Positions 8,219-16,858 of a stretch of DNA of 64,000 nt are shown in pieces. Numbering within the stretch: position 1 is the stretch's first letter; each line of letters opens with the position of its first letter. The translations under genes and the position numbers were made by a program. The stretch comes from Actinoplanes auranticolor (lineage in GTDB: Bacteria; Actinomycetota; Actinomycetes; Mycobacteriales; Micromonosporaceae). The notes under the pieces were generated by a model that made no database searches, was not told the DNA's origin, and saw only the letters and a list, made by a program, of their open reading frames with translations. The stretch lies in NCBI RefSeq assembly GCF_018332655.1, contig NZ_BOQL01000054.1, positions 1 through 64,000 on the forward strand, given 5' to 3'.

Positions 8219-10357
8219 TCAGGCGGGCGCCTTGTCGCCCTTGATCGACCGGAGCAGCACGCTCGCCACGTCGACGACCTCGACGTTCTCCTGCTCGCCC
8301 TTGCCGGTGACCCCGTCGCCGATCATCGTGTAGCAGAACGGGCAGCCCACGGCGATGGTCTTCGCGCCGGTGGCCAGAGCCTCCTCGGTGCGCTCCACGT
8401 TGATCCGCTTGCCGATCTTCTCCTCCATCCACATGCGGGCACCACCGGCGCCGCAGCAGAAGGACCGCTCGGAGTTGCGCGGCATCTCCACGAGGTTGGC
8501 CGCCTCGCCCAGCACCTCGCGGGGAGCGTCGAAGACCCGGTTGTGCCGGCCCAGGTAGCAGGGGTCGTGGTAGGTCACGTCGCCCTCGATCGGCTGGACG
8601 GGCGTGAGCTTGCCCTCCTTGACCAGGTGGGCGAGCAGCTGGGTGTGGTGCACGACCTCGACCTCGAGGCCCAGCTGCGAGTACTCGTTGCCCAGGGTGT
8701 TGAAGCAGTGCGGGCAGGTCGCGACGATCCGCTTGACGTTGGCTTCCTGCAGCGTCTCGACGTTCTGCTGGGCCAGCATCTGGAAGACGAACTCGTTGCC
8801 GATCCGGCGGGCCGGGTCGCCGGTGCAGGTCTCGCCCTCGCCGAGGATGGCGTACTTGACGCCGGCCTCGTGCAGCAGAGTGGCGACCGCGCGGGTGGTC
8901 TTCTTCGCCCGGTCCTCGAAGGCGCCGGCGCAGCCGACCCAGAACAGGTAGTCGAAGTCCTCGGTCTCGCCGACCCGGGGCACCTCGAAGTCGAGGCCCT
9001 TGGTCCAGTCCTCGCGGGTGTTCTGCGGCGCACCCCAGGGGTTGCCCTTGTTCTCCAGGTTGCGCAGCATGACACCGGCCTCGGCCGGGAAGCTCGACTC
9101 GATCAGCACCTGGTAGCGGCGCATGTCGACGATGTGGTCGACGTGCTCGATGTCCACCGGGCACTGCTCGACGCAGGCGCCGCAGGTGGTGCAGGACCAG
9201 AGCACGTCCGGGTCGATCACGCCGCCCTCGGCCTCGGTGCCGATCAGCGGCCGGTTGCCCTCGGCCAAGGCCAGCACGTCCATGTGCGCGAGCTGGGCCT
9301 CGGTGGCCTTCTCCTCGCCGGTCAGATCCTTGCCGCCCCCGCCGAGCAGGTACGGCGCCTTGGCGTAGGCGTGGTCCCTGAGCGAGAGGACGAGCAGCTT
9401 GGGCGAGAGCGGCTTGGCGGTGTTCCATGCCGGGCACTGCGACTGGCAGCGGCCGCACTCGGTGCAGGTGGAGAAGTCGAGCAGGCCCTTCCAGGTGAAC
9501 TGCTCGACCTGGGCGACCCCGAACTGGTCCTTCTCCGGGTCGGCCTCCTCGAAGTCGAGCGGCTTGCCGTCGCTCATCATCGGCTTGAGCGCACCCAGGC
9601 CCGAGCCGGCCGGCTTCTCCGGGCTGCGCTTGAAGAAGATGTTGAAGAACGCCAGGAAGCGGTGCCAGGCGACGCCCATCGTCACGTTCAGCGCGATGGT
9701 GATCAGCCAGCCCATGGAGATGAAGATCTTGACCAGCGCCACCCAGGTCGGACCGTCGGCCGCGGCGGGCAGCAGCGCGCCGACGCCATGGCTGACCGGG
9801 GTGGCCCAGGCGGCGTACTCGAAGGTGTCGTTGGCGACCTTGAAACCGCGGATCAGGAAGCCGCAGATCAGGACGCCGACGATGACCGCCTCGACGAAGT
9901 AGCCCTGCCACATCGTGGAGCCGGTGAAGCGGGAGACCTTCTGGCGCTTGTCGCGCTGGCGGATGGCGATCAGCACCAGGATGCCGACCAGGCCCAGGAC
10001 GCCGATGACCTCGGTGACCAGGCCGTACACCGTCCAGTGCCCGATGATCGGCAGACCGCCGGCGGGGTCGGCCACCTCGAAGTAGGCCTCGAGCACCAGC
10101 AGGAACAGGATCATGAACGAGACCATGACGAGCCAGTGCGCGGCCCCGATCACGCTCCACTTGAGCATGCGGGTGTGACCCAGGGTCTCGACCAGCATGG
10201 TCCGGGTGCGGGTGCCCTTGTCGGTGAACCGTTCCGGGTCGGGCCGGCCCTGCCGGATCACCGCGGTGATCTGCATGACAGCCCGCACCGCGAGCACAAC
10301 GGCGACAAGGGTGACGACGCCCACCAGGACGGTCGCGACGATCTGCACTGTGCCCAT
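8219..10357 (-). CDS. etfD: membrane Fe-S oxidoreductase, EtfD-like (ETF:menaquinone reductase candidate)
   Basis: A 712-residue protein. The N-terminal half is a membrane domain resembling the nitrate reductase gamma subunit (about five helices, residues 1-250). Two 4Fe-4S motifs follow, CTECGRCQSQCP near residue 297 and CTTCGACVEQCP near 388. Two heterodisulfide-reductase-type Cys-rich domains end the protein, the last with CCGAGG near 633. This is the layout of M. tuberculosis Rv0338c (EtfD), which passes electrons from acyl-CoA dehydrogenases via electron transfer flavoprotein into the quinone pool. That specific role is inferred from architecture. The promoter overlaps a palindrome at 10399-10412. 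It is monocistronic here, convergent with the GPP34 gene. Confidence 0.85.
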   Translation of the reverse strand: MGTVQIVATVLVGVVTLVAVVLAVRAVMQITAVIRQGRPDPERFTDKGTRTRTMLVETLGHTRMLKWSVIGAAHWLVMVSFMILFLLVLEAYFEVADPAGGLPIIGHWTVYGLVTEVIGVLGLVGILVLIAIRQRDKRQKVSRFTGSTMWQGYFVEAVIVGVLICGFLIRGFKVANDTFEYAAWATPVSHGVGALLPAAADGPTWVALVKIFISMGWLITIALNVTMGVAWHRFLAFFNIFFKRSPEKPAGSGLGALKPMMSDGKPLDFEEADPEKDQFGVAQVEQFTWKGLLDFSTCTECGRCQSQCPAWNTAKPLSPKLLVLSLRDHAYAKAPYLLGGGGKDLTGEEKATEAQLAHMDVLALAEGNRPLIGTEAEGGVIDPDVLWSCTTCGACVEQCPVDIEHVDHIVDMRRYQVLIESSFPAEAGVMLRNLENKGNPWGAPQNTREDWTKGLDFEVPRVGETEDFDYLFWVGCAGAFEDRAKKTTRAVATLLHEAGVKYAILGEGETCTGDPARRIGNEFVFQMLAQQNVETLQEANVKRIVATCPHCFNTLGNEYSQLGLEVEVVHHTQLLAHLVKEGKLTPVQPIEGDVTYHDPCYLGRHNRVFDAPREVLGEAANLVEMPRNSERSFCCGAGGARMWMEEKIGKRINVERTEEALATGAKTIAVGCPFCYTMIGDGVTGKGEQENVEVVDVASVLLRSIKGDKAPA

Positions 10358-10398
10358 GTGGTTGCGCCTCCTGGAGTCAGCTGGCTCGCCGACCTATG

Positions 10399-10412
10399 TT
10401 ACCCATGAGTAA
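10399..10412. promoter_or_regulatory. palindromic operator candidate in the etfD promoter
   Basis: TTACCCATGAGTAA is palindromic at 12 of 14 positions. It lies 42 bases upstream of the etfD-like start and overlaps TAACAT on the minus strand, a plausible -10. The TTAC-N6-GTAA pattern suits a TetR-family repressor of lipid catabolism. The identity of the regulator is unknown. Confidence 0.5.
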
Positions 10413-10471
10413 TCAGAATGCGAGCGGCAGTCCGGGAAGGTGTTGCGGTCGTCCGGCCGAGCACAGTCGAA

Positions 10472-10496
10472 AGCGCACCCCGCGCCGGGGTGCGCT
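10472..10496 (-). terminator. hairpin terminator downstream of crgA
   Basis: The ten-base stem AGCGCACCCC (10472-10481) / GGGGTGCGCT (10487-10496) has a five-base loop, 65 bases past the crgA stop. Only two T follow on the minus strand, so it is an I-shaped actinobacterial type rather than a classical terminator. Confidence 0.55.
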
Positions 10497-10560
10497 GCCG
10501 GACAATTCAGACGAAGATCACGCTACCGCGTGGCCCGGGGGCCGCACGGCAGGCTCGGCA

Positions 10561-10824
10561 CTAGCGCCAGCGGGACAGGATGCCCAGCGAGGCGACCATG
10601 CAGCCGAAGCCGACCAGGAGGTTCCAGTACCGCCAGGCCTCGACGGGGTACTGCTGCTCCGAGAGGTAGTACACCACCAGCCAGCTGATGCCGAAGACGA
10701 TCAGCGCGACTGCCGTGATGGGCACCCACACCGGACTCGGCTTCTTCGACGCCGCTGTCGCGGCCGGACGAATGTCCGTCGGCGGGGTGTAGACCTTCTT
10801 CTTGCGAACCTGTGACTTCGGCAC
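10561..10824 (-). CDS. crgA: cell division protein CrgA
   Basis: An 87-residue inner-membrane protein that coordinates FtsZ-ring growth and septal peptidoglycan synthesis with FtsI/PBP partners. The N-terminus PKSQVRKKKVYTPP is the family signature. Two transmembrane helices follow, at about 30-52 and 65-83, ending ILSRWR. The GTG at 10824 with AGGAG about ten bases upstream gives the normal start, where similarity begins. Location beside the DUF881 gene, trpG and the pknAB operon is as in mycobacteria and streptomycetes. Confidence 0.95.
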   Translation of the reverse strand: MPKSQVRKKKVYTPPTDIRPAATAASKKPSPVWVPITAVALIVFGISWLVVYYLSEQQYPVEAWRYWNLLVGFGCMVASLGILSRWR

Positions 10825-10992
10825 GGTGCTCTCCTGAGGGCAACAAGTGGTGAACAACCCACCCCTGAGCGGCTCCGGGGACCCCGAATGCTGCCCGTGG
10901 CGAATACTGTTCGATAGCTAGCGTAGTCAAGGCGGCGCGCGTACAGGCACCCGCCGGTGCGTTTTTCGGCCGAGCCAGGGAGGACAACCGAC

Positions 10993-11802
10993 GTGGAGTA
11001 CACCACGGGGGCGCCCTCGTGGCGACTTGTCCTGCGACGAGCCCTGGGCGGACTACGCCCCCGTCGCAAGGCTCAACGGCAGCGCGGATGGTCGGTCGCG
11101 GTCCCACTGATCGGACTGGCAGCCGGCCTGTTGTTCACCACCTCGGCGACGACGGCGGACGGCACCGCGCTGCGCGACGACCGCCGGCCGCAGCTCGCCC
11201 AGCTCATCGCCGACAAGCGCACCCGGCTCGAGGATCGTGAGCAGAGGGCCGCCGGCCTGCGCGCGGCCGTCGACCAGGACGCGGCGAAGCTGGCGAACGT
11301 CGACGAACCGGTCAAGCGCGCCCGCCAGCGCGCGGACGCGATGCGCGGGGGTGCGGGGTTCACCGCCCTGCGCGGTCCCGGCATCACGGTCGTGCTGAAC
11401 GACTCCCCGCAGCGGACCACCGGCACGGGCACGGACGCCCCCGAGAACGACGATCTCGTCGTCCACCAGGGTGACGTCCAGGCGGTGGTGAACGCATTGT
11501 GGGCAGGTGGGGCCGAGGCAATGGCGATCATGGATGTCCGCGTCATCTCCACGAGCGCGGTACGCTGTGTCGGCAACACGCTGCTGCTCCACGGCCAGGT
11601 CTTCTCGCCGCCATTCAAGATCACGGCGATCGGCGAACCCACGGCGATGCATCGCGCGTTGGAGTCCGCAGAGGGAGTCCAGCAATTCCGTGCCGCAGTG
11701 GCCGACTTCGGACTCGGCTATCAGGAAACCGTCGAGAGGAACGTGACTGTGCGGGCGTACGACGGGTCGAGTGACCTCCGATCCGCCGAGGCCACGGAGT
11801 GA
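10993..11802 (+). CDS. DUF881 family membrane-anchored protein
   Basis: A 269-residue protein with one N-terminal transmembrane helix (about residues 38-55), a coiled-coil stretch (LIADKRTRLEDREQRAAGLR) and the DUF881 core: FTALRGPGITVVLNDSP, LVVHQGDVQAVVNALWAGGA, RCVGNTLLLHGQ and PPFKITAIG. The GTG start at 10993 has GGGAGGA about nine bases upstream. The family lies near crgA in actinobacteria (Rv0012 in M. tuberculosis) and is linked to division by context; the biochemical role is unknown. Its TGA overlaps the start of the sortase gene, so the two are coupled. Confidence 0.85.
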   Translation: MEYTTGAPSWRLVLRRALGGLRPRRKAQRQRGWSVAVPLIGLAAGLLFTTSATTADGTALRDDRRPQLAQLIADKRTRLEDREQRAAGLRAAVDQDAAKLANVDEPVKRARQRADAMRGGAGFTALRGPGITVVLNDSPQRTTGTGTDAPENDDLVVHQGDVQAVVNALWAGGAEAMAIMDVRVISTSAVRCVGNTLLLHGQVFSPPFKITAIGEPTAMHRALESAEGVQQFRAAVADFGLGYQETVERNVTVRAYDGSSDLRSAEATE

Positions 11803-14069
11803 TGGACACGTCGGACCCCCGGTCGGGCGCGGCTAACTCCGGTCGGCACCGCGCACCGGACGGCGACGCCCAGACGGCGTTCATCCCCCGGATCACCGAC
11901 GCCTCGCCGGACGGCGTACCCGGCGGTCCGCTGGACCCACCGCCCAGCCTCGGCCCGGCCGCGCCGTGGCCCGCCCCTTCCGGTCCGGTGGTCCAGACCC
12001 ATCCGACGTCGCCCGCGCAGGGCCCTTCAGTGCCCGCTCAGGCTTCTTCCTCGTCCGCACCGGCCTTCCGGGCACCCACCGCCCCGGCCGGCGCTACCGG
12101 GCCCGATGCGCCGGTCTCGGCCGCCGACACCGCTGTGCTGCGAACCGAGACGCCTTCCGGGCCGGTTGATCCGGTGGTGGCTCGTGCTGCCGCGGCTGCC
12201 CGGGCGGCGGCGCGGACAGATTCTCCCGCCGTCACCAGTGCAGCGGCCGCGGTGCCTGTGCCCCCGGTTGTGCCGGTGGCCGCGCCCGCTCCTGCACCCC
12301 CCGCCGGCTTCGACTTCTTCGCGGCCGCGGCCGAGGAGGCCCGGGTCGCCCGGGAAGCGGCGCTGACCGCCGAGGGCCCGGACCGCTCGGTCCCGCGTCC
12401 GGCGCACAGCGCGGACAACGACGTCTATCCAGCGCCGACCAGCAGCTTCCGTGGTCAGGACCGGGCATCGCGGCGCGGCGGACCGGCCGAGCACCCCTTC
12501 GAGCCCACCGCGATCGCGCCTGACGGGCAGCCCGTGTCGATCAACGGATACGCGACGCCACACCCCGCGACGGCAGCCGAGGCCATGCCGCGCCGCGCCG
12601 CCGCGGAGGACATCGCGCCCCGCCGTACGGCCGCGGACGAGACCATGCCGCGCCGGGCCCTCTCCGACAGCTTCAGGGGGGCCGACAGTCCGCCGGCTCC
12701 GGAGACGTATCCAGAGCCTTCGGGCGGCTACCGCCAGGACACCGGCCATGCCGAGGCGGCGAACGGCTTCGGCCGCCGGCCCACCGGCGCGGACCAGCAG
12801 TCCTCGAACGGTGCCTACGGTTCCGGACGGGATCGGCTCGCCTCGAGCGCCTTCGCCGGCGGGACCCCTTCGGTGGCGGATGCTTTCCGGTCCCGCAGCG
12901 ACCGCCGCGCGACCCCGGGCGGCGACTGGTCCCCGAGCACGCCCACCCCGCCGGTCACGGGGGACCGTCCGGCGGTCCCCAGCAGCAGGCGCAGCCCTCG
13001 CGATCAGGACGGTCCTGAGCTGCTCGCGGCCGGCAGCGGTGCCCTGCCGCCGCGTCAGGCGCCGGATCCGTCCGCCACCGCGATCATCCGTACCGCTGAT
13101 GCGCCGACCGGTCTGCTGCCCTCGGTCCGGCCCAAGGCCGGTTCCCCGTCGGTCCCGGATGTGAGCAGCCCGGTGCGTACCCCTCTGGCCAGCGGGTCCG
13201 GCACCGTCGGTGCCGCTTCGGTCGCCGCCGCGGCAGCTGCCGTCGCCGCTGATCCCGATCCCGGCGACGGCGCGGCGGACGACGCCAAGCCGCGGCGGGG
13301 TGAAAAGGTCGTCAAGTTGCGGCCCGAGCAGACCGACGAGGGTTACAAGAGCGTGTACTCCGAGCTGACCCGCCCGACGCTGGGTTCCCGCATCCGGTCC
13401 GCGGTCCGGGTCTCCGGCGAGCTGATGATCACCTTCGGGTTGATCGTGCTGCTCTTCGCCGGGTACGAGGTGTTCGGCAACTCGGCCAAGGTCGACAACG
13501 AGCAGGACACCCTCGCCACCGAGCTCGACGACCAGTGGAACGACCCGACCGTCGCGCCGAGCACGCCCACCAAGGCGGCGCCCGCCGCCCCCGGTAAGAA
13601 CCTGGTCGGGCGGCTCTACATCCCCAAGCTGGGCATGCAGTGGGTCGTGGTCAACGGCGTACGGCCGCAAGACATCCGGTACGCGCCCGGGCACTACCCG
13701 GAGACCGCGGAGCCGGGCGAGGTCGGCAACTTCTCGGTGGCCGGCCACCGCATCCGCAGGATCTTCTGGCGGCTGGACGAGCTCAAGCCGGGTGACGTGA
13801 TCGGCGTCGAGACCCGCACCAACTGGTACGTCTACAAAGTCAGCGAGAGCCTGATCGTCAAGCCCAGCGCCGTCGAGGTGGTGGCCCCGGTCCCGGGCAA
13901 GCCGAAGGCCAAGGCGAGCAAGGCGATGCTCACGCTGACCACCTGCAACCCGAAGTTCAACAACTACGAGCGGCTCATCGTGCACGCCGAGCTGGTCGAC
14001 ACCGTCAAGCGGGACGCCTCGCAGCCCGGCGCCGGGCGGCCCGCCGACATCGGCAAGACGAAGGCCTAG
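11802..14069 (+). CDS. class E sortase with long disordered N-terminal region
   Basis: A 755-residue transpeptidase that joins surface proteins to the cell wall or to each other. Residues 1 to about 530 are low-complexity Pro/Ala/Ser/Arg-rich sequence facing the cytoplasm. One transmembrane helix follows (about 542-559, LMITFGLIVLLFAGYEVF), then the sortase fold with catalytic His in SVAGHRI, Cys in LTLTTCNPKF and Arg in NYERLIVHAEL. Typical class E sortases are 200-350 residues, so the cytoplasmic tail is very long. The start ATG overlaps the DUF881 stop; GTG at 11799 is an alternative. No LAXTG-type substrate is recognised nearby. Confidence 0.9.
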   Translation: MDTSDPRSGAANSGRHRAPDGDAQTAFIPRITDASPDGVPGGPLDPPPSLGPAAPWPAPSGPVVQTHPTSPAQGPSVPAQASSSSAPAFRAPTAPAGATGPDAPVSAADTAVLRTETPSGPVDPVVARAAAAARAAARTDSPAVTSAAAAVPVPPVVPVAAPAPAPPAGFDFFAAAAEEARVAREAALTAEGPDRSVPRPAHSADNDVYPAPTSSFRGQDRASRRGGPAEHPFEPTAIAPDGQPVSINGYATPHPATAAEAMPRRAAAEDIAPRRTAADETMPRRALSDSFRGADSPPAPETYPEPSGGYRQDTGHAEAANGFGRRPTGADQQSSNGAYGSGRDRLASSAFAGGTPSVADAFRSRSDRRATPGGDWSPSTPTPPVTGDRPAVPSSRRSPRDQDGPELLAAGSGALPPRQAPDPSATAIIRTADAPTGLLPSVRPKAGSPSVPDVSSPVRTPLASGSGTVGAASVAAAAAAVAADPDPGDGAADDAKPRRGEKVVKLRPEQTDEGYKSVYSELTRPTLGSRIRSAVRVSGELMITFGLIVLLFAGYEVFGNSAKVDNEQDTLATELDDQWNDPTVAPSTPTKAAPAAPGKNLVGRLYIPKLGMQWVVVNGVRPQDIRYAPGHYPETAEPGEVGNFSVAGHRIRRIFWRLDELKPGDVIGVETRTNWYVYKVSESLIVKPSAVEVVAPVPGKPKAKASKAMLTLTTCNPKFNNYERLIVHAELVDTVKRDASQPGAGRPADIGKTKA

Positions 14070-14078
14070 GAGGTAGCG

Positions 14079-14363
14079 ATGTATGCCTGGATCTGGCGCA
14101 AGCTGCCCTTCGGCCTGTGGGGCAAGCTGACCGGTTCGCTGGCCCTGGTCACGATGGTCGGTGCGCTGCTCTGGTACGTCGTCTTCCCGTGGGCCACCCC
14201 GTTGCTGCCGTTCGACGACGTGCAGGTGGGCAACGGCACCGAGCAGGGCGGCTCAGCAGAGCAGGACCCGAACGCGGTGCCGGGCGGCGACGACTCGCTG
14301 CTGGGACCCGACGAGATCCCGTACGACGTGCACACGAACAATCCGGCCCCGACTGCCAGCTAG
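14079..14363 (+). CDS. small single-pass membrane protein between sortase and trpG
   Basis: A 94-residue protein: a short basic N-terminus, one strong transmembrane helix (about 18-40, SLALVTMVGALLWYVVFPWA) and an acidic, Pro/Gly-rich extracytoplasmic tail. A strong ribosome site (AGGAGG, five bases before the ATG) and a nine-base gap from the sortase stop place it in that operon. It may partner the sortase; no domain is recognised. Confidence 0.75.
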   Translation: MYAWIWRKLPFGLWGKLTGSLALVTMVGALLWYVVFPWATPLLPFDDVQVGNGTEQGGSAEQDPNAVPGGDDSLLGPDEIPYDVHTNNPAPTAS

Positions 14364-14371
14364 GTGATCCC

Positions 14372-15022
14372 GTGCGCATCCTCGTGATCGACAACTACGA
14401 CTCGTTCGTCTTCAACCTGGTGCAGTACCTCGGTCAGCTGGGCGCCGAGTGCGAGGTCCGGCGCAACGACGAGATCACCGTGGCCGACGTGGCCGGTTTC
14501 GGCGCCGCCGGGGTGCTGCTCTCCCCCGGCCCGGGTACGCCGGAACGCGCCGGCATCATGATGGACGTCATCGCCGAGTACGCGGGCAAGCTGCCCATGT
14601 TCGGCGTCTGCCTCGGCCACCAGGCGATCGGCGCCGCGTTCGGTGGCACCGTCACCCGCGCCCCGGAGCTGCTGCACGGCAAGACCTCGACGGTGCAGCA
14701 CAAGGGCACCGGTGTCCTGGCCGGCCTGCCCGATCCGTTCACTGCCACCCGCTACCACTCGCTGGCCGTCCTGCCGGAGACCCTGCCGGAGGAGATCGAG
14801 GTGACCGGCTGGACGCAGTCCGGCGTGGTCATGGCCATGCGGCACCGCACTCTGCCGATCGAGGGTGTGCAGTTCCACCCCGAGTCGGTGCTGACCGAGG
14901 GCGGCCACACCATGCTGGCAAACTGGCTGGCCTCGTGCGGCCTGCCGGAGGCCCTGGACCGGGCTCCGGAGCTCGCCGCCGAGGTGGAGAGCCGCCGGCG
15001 CTCTGCCTTCGCCACCGCCTGA
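14372..15022 (+). CDS. trpG: glutamine amidotransferase, anthranilate/aminodeoxychorismate synthase component II
   Basis: A 216-residue class I glutaminase subunit supplying ammonia to chorismate-using synthases (TrpE or PabB). It starts RILVIDNYDSFVFNLVQYL and has LLSPGPGTPERAG, the nucleophile Cys in FGVCLGHQAIG, and the His-Glu pair in GVQFHPESVLTEGG. It starts with a GTG at 14372, eight bases after the preceding stop. No synthase subunit is adjacent; this origin-proximal copy beside pknB matches M. tuberculosis Rv0013. TrpG and PabA cannot be separated by sequence alone, and such proteins may serve both pathways. Confidence 0.93.
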   Translation: MRILVIDNYDSFVFNLVQYLGQLGAECEVRRNDEITVADVAGFGAAGVLLSPGPGTPERAGIMMDVIAEYAGKLPMFGVCLGHQAIGAAFGGTVTRAPELLHGKTSTVQHKGTGVLAGLPDPFTATRYHSLAVLPETLPEEIEVTGWTQSGVVMAMRHRTLPIEGVQFHPESVLTEGGHTMLANWLASCGLPEALDRAPELAAEVESRRRSAFATA

Positions 15023-15043
15023 CCCCGGCGGACCGCCCTCAGC

Positions 15044-16858
15044 TCAGTTGAGCAGGCCGCCGACCGTACCGGTGCCGTTGCCCGTCCCGCCGCCGTCGCC
15101 GCCGGGCGGGTCCTCGTCGCCCGGCGGGTCGGCCGAGCCGGAATCGTCCGGGGTCGGTTCCTGCTCGGCGATGACGATCAGCGTTATCTGGGTGTCCTTG
15201 GCCTTCTTCTGCTTGGCGTTGGGGGTCTGCTCGACGACCGTGCCCGGCGTACCCTGCTGGTTCGACTGCTCGACGTCGATGTTGGTGAAGCCCTGCTGCT
15301 GCAGCAGCGCCTTGGCCACATCCTCGGTCTTGCCGACCACCGACGGCACCTCGACCAGGTTGCCCCGGGAGATCTTCACGGTGATGTTCGTGCCCGGCTT
15401 GACGTTCTCGCCGGCCTTCTCCACCGAGATGACGGTGCCCTCGTCCTGATCGCTGTTGGCCTGCTCGAAGACCGGATCGAGCTTGAGCCGGCGCAGCGCC
15501 GAGTCGGCGGCGTCCCGGGAGCTGCCCTTCAGATCGCTCGGCACCCGGACCAGCTCGGGACTCGCGCACATCTGGAGGGTGACCGGCGTGTCGACCGTCA
15601 GCGTCTGGCTCGGCGGCGGGTTCTGCTTCTCGACCCTGTTCTTGCAGTCGTCGGTCTGGATGGAATCACCGACCGTGACCTTCAGGAAACCCGCCTCGGT
15701 GAGCTTGGCCTTGGCCTCGCTCTCCGACAGGCCCTCCACCTTCGGCACCGCCGCGCTCGCGACCGGGTCGGGTTCCTTGTCGTCGTTGCCTTGCGAAAGG
15801 ACCAGGCCGATGCCCAGCGCCACGACCGCGAGCACGCCGAGGGCGGCCAGGACCGCCATCACCCACGACGAGGTCTTGCGCTCCGGTGGCTGCGGGCCGC
15901 GCGGGCCGACACCGGCCGGGATCGTGCGGGTCATCTGCGTCTGCTGGCGCATCGGCGGACCGGACATCGCCATCGTCTCGGCCTCGGACATCACCGGGGT
16001 GGCCATGACCGGGCGCCCGGCGACCGCGCGCAGGGCGTCGGCGCGCATCTCCTGCGCGCTCTGGTAGCGGTTGAGCGGGTTCTTGGCCAGCGCCTTGAGC
16101 ACGATGGCGTCGACGTCCGGCGGGACCTCGCGGTTGATGTCGCTGGGCGCCTTCGGGTCCTCGCGGACGTGCTGGTACGCCACGCTGACCGGGCTGTCCC
16201 CGACGAACGGCGGGTGTCCGACCAGGAGCTCGAACAGCACACAACCGGCGGCGTACACATCGGAGCGGGCATCCACGGACTCGCCGCGCGCCTGCTCGGG
16301 GGAGAGGTACTGCGCCGTACCGATGACCGCGCTGGTCTGGGTCATCGTGGTGGCCCCGCTGGCCAGGGCCCGCGCGATGCCGAAGTCCATGACCTTGACC
16401 TGACCGCCCTGGGTGATCATCACGTTGCCGGGCTTGATGTCCCGGTGGATGATCCCGTGCCGGTGGCTGAACTCCAGCGCGGCGCAGATGTCGGCGATGA
16501 TCTCCAGGGCCTTGCGCGGCTGGATCCGCTGCTCGGCCGCCAGGACCTCCTTGAGGGTCCGGCCGTTGACGAACTCCATGACGATGAACGGCTGCTTCTC
16601 GCCGGCCGACGACACCTCTTCGCCGGTGTCGTAGACGGCGACGATCGCCGGGTGGTTCAGGGCGGCGGAATTCTGCGCCTCCCGGCGGAACCGCTCCTGG
16701 AACGTGGCGTCGCGCGCCAGGTCGGTGCGAAGCATCTTGATCGCGACGTCGCGGCCGAGCCGGAGGTCACGACCCTTGTGCACCTCGGCCATGCCGCCGT
16801 AGCCGAGCAGCTCGCCGACCTGGTACCTGCCGCCGAGCAGGCGGGCCTGCGCCGTCAT
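15044..16858 (-). CDS. pknB: Ser/Thr protein kinase PknB with three PASTA domains
   Basis: A 604-residue receptor-like kinase that senses peptidoglycan fragments and controls wall growth and division. The kinase domain (about 12-275) has GYGGMAEV, Lys41 in AIKMLR, catalytic HRDIKPGNVMI, DFGIARA and an activation loop rich in Thr (SGATTMTQTSAVIGT). One transmembrane helix (about 335-357) precedes three PASTA repeats (about 370-570) and a Gly/Asp-rich tail. M. tuberculosis PknB has four PASTA repeats. The ATG overlaps the pknA stop by four bases. It is the last gene of the seven-gene wall operon and is convergent with trpG, only 21 bases apart. Confidence 0.97.
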   Translation of the reverse strand: MTAQARLLGGRYQVGELLGYGGMAEVHKGRDLRLGRDVAIKMLRTDLARDATFQERFRREAQNSAALNHPAIVAVYDTGEEVSSAGEKQPFIVMEFVNGRTLKEVLAAEQRIQPRKALEIIADICAALEFSHRHGIIHRDIKPGNVMITQGGQVKVMDFGIARALASGATTMTQTSAVIGTAQYLSPEQARGESVDARSDVYAAGCVLFELLVGHPPFVGDSPVSVAYQHVREDPKAPSDINREVPPDVDAIVLKALAKNPLNRYQSAQEMRADALRAVAGRPVMATPVMSEAETMAMSGPPMRQQTQMTRTIPAGVGPRGPQPPERKTSSWVMAVLAALGVLAVVALGIGLVLSQGNDDKEPDPVASAAVPKVEGLSESEAKAKLTEAGFLKVTVGDSIQTDDCKNRVEKQNPPPSQTLTVDTPVTLQMCASPELVRVPSDLKGSSRDAADSALRRLKLDPVFEQANSDQDEGTVISVEKAGENVKPGTNITVKISRGNLVEVPSVVGKTEDVAKALLQQQGFTNIDVEQSNQQGTPGTVVEQTPNAKQKKAKDTQITLIVIAEQEPTPDDSGSADPPGDEDPPGGDGGGTGNGTGTVGGLLN

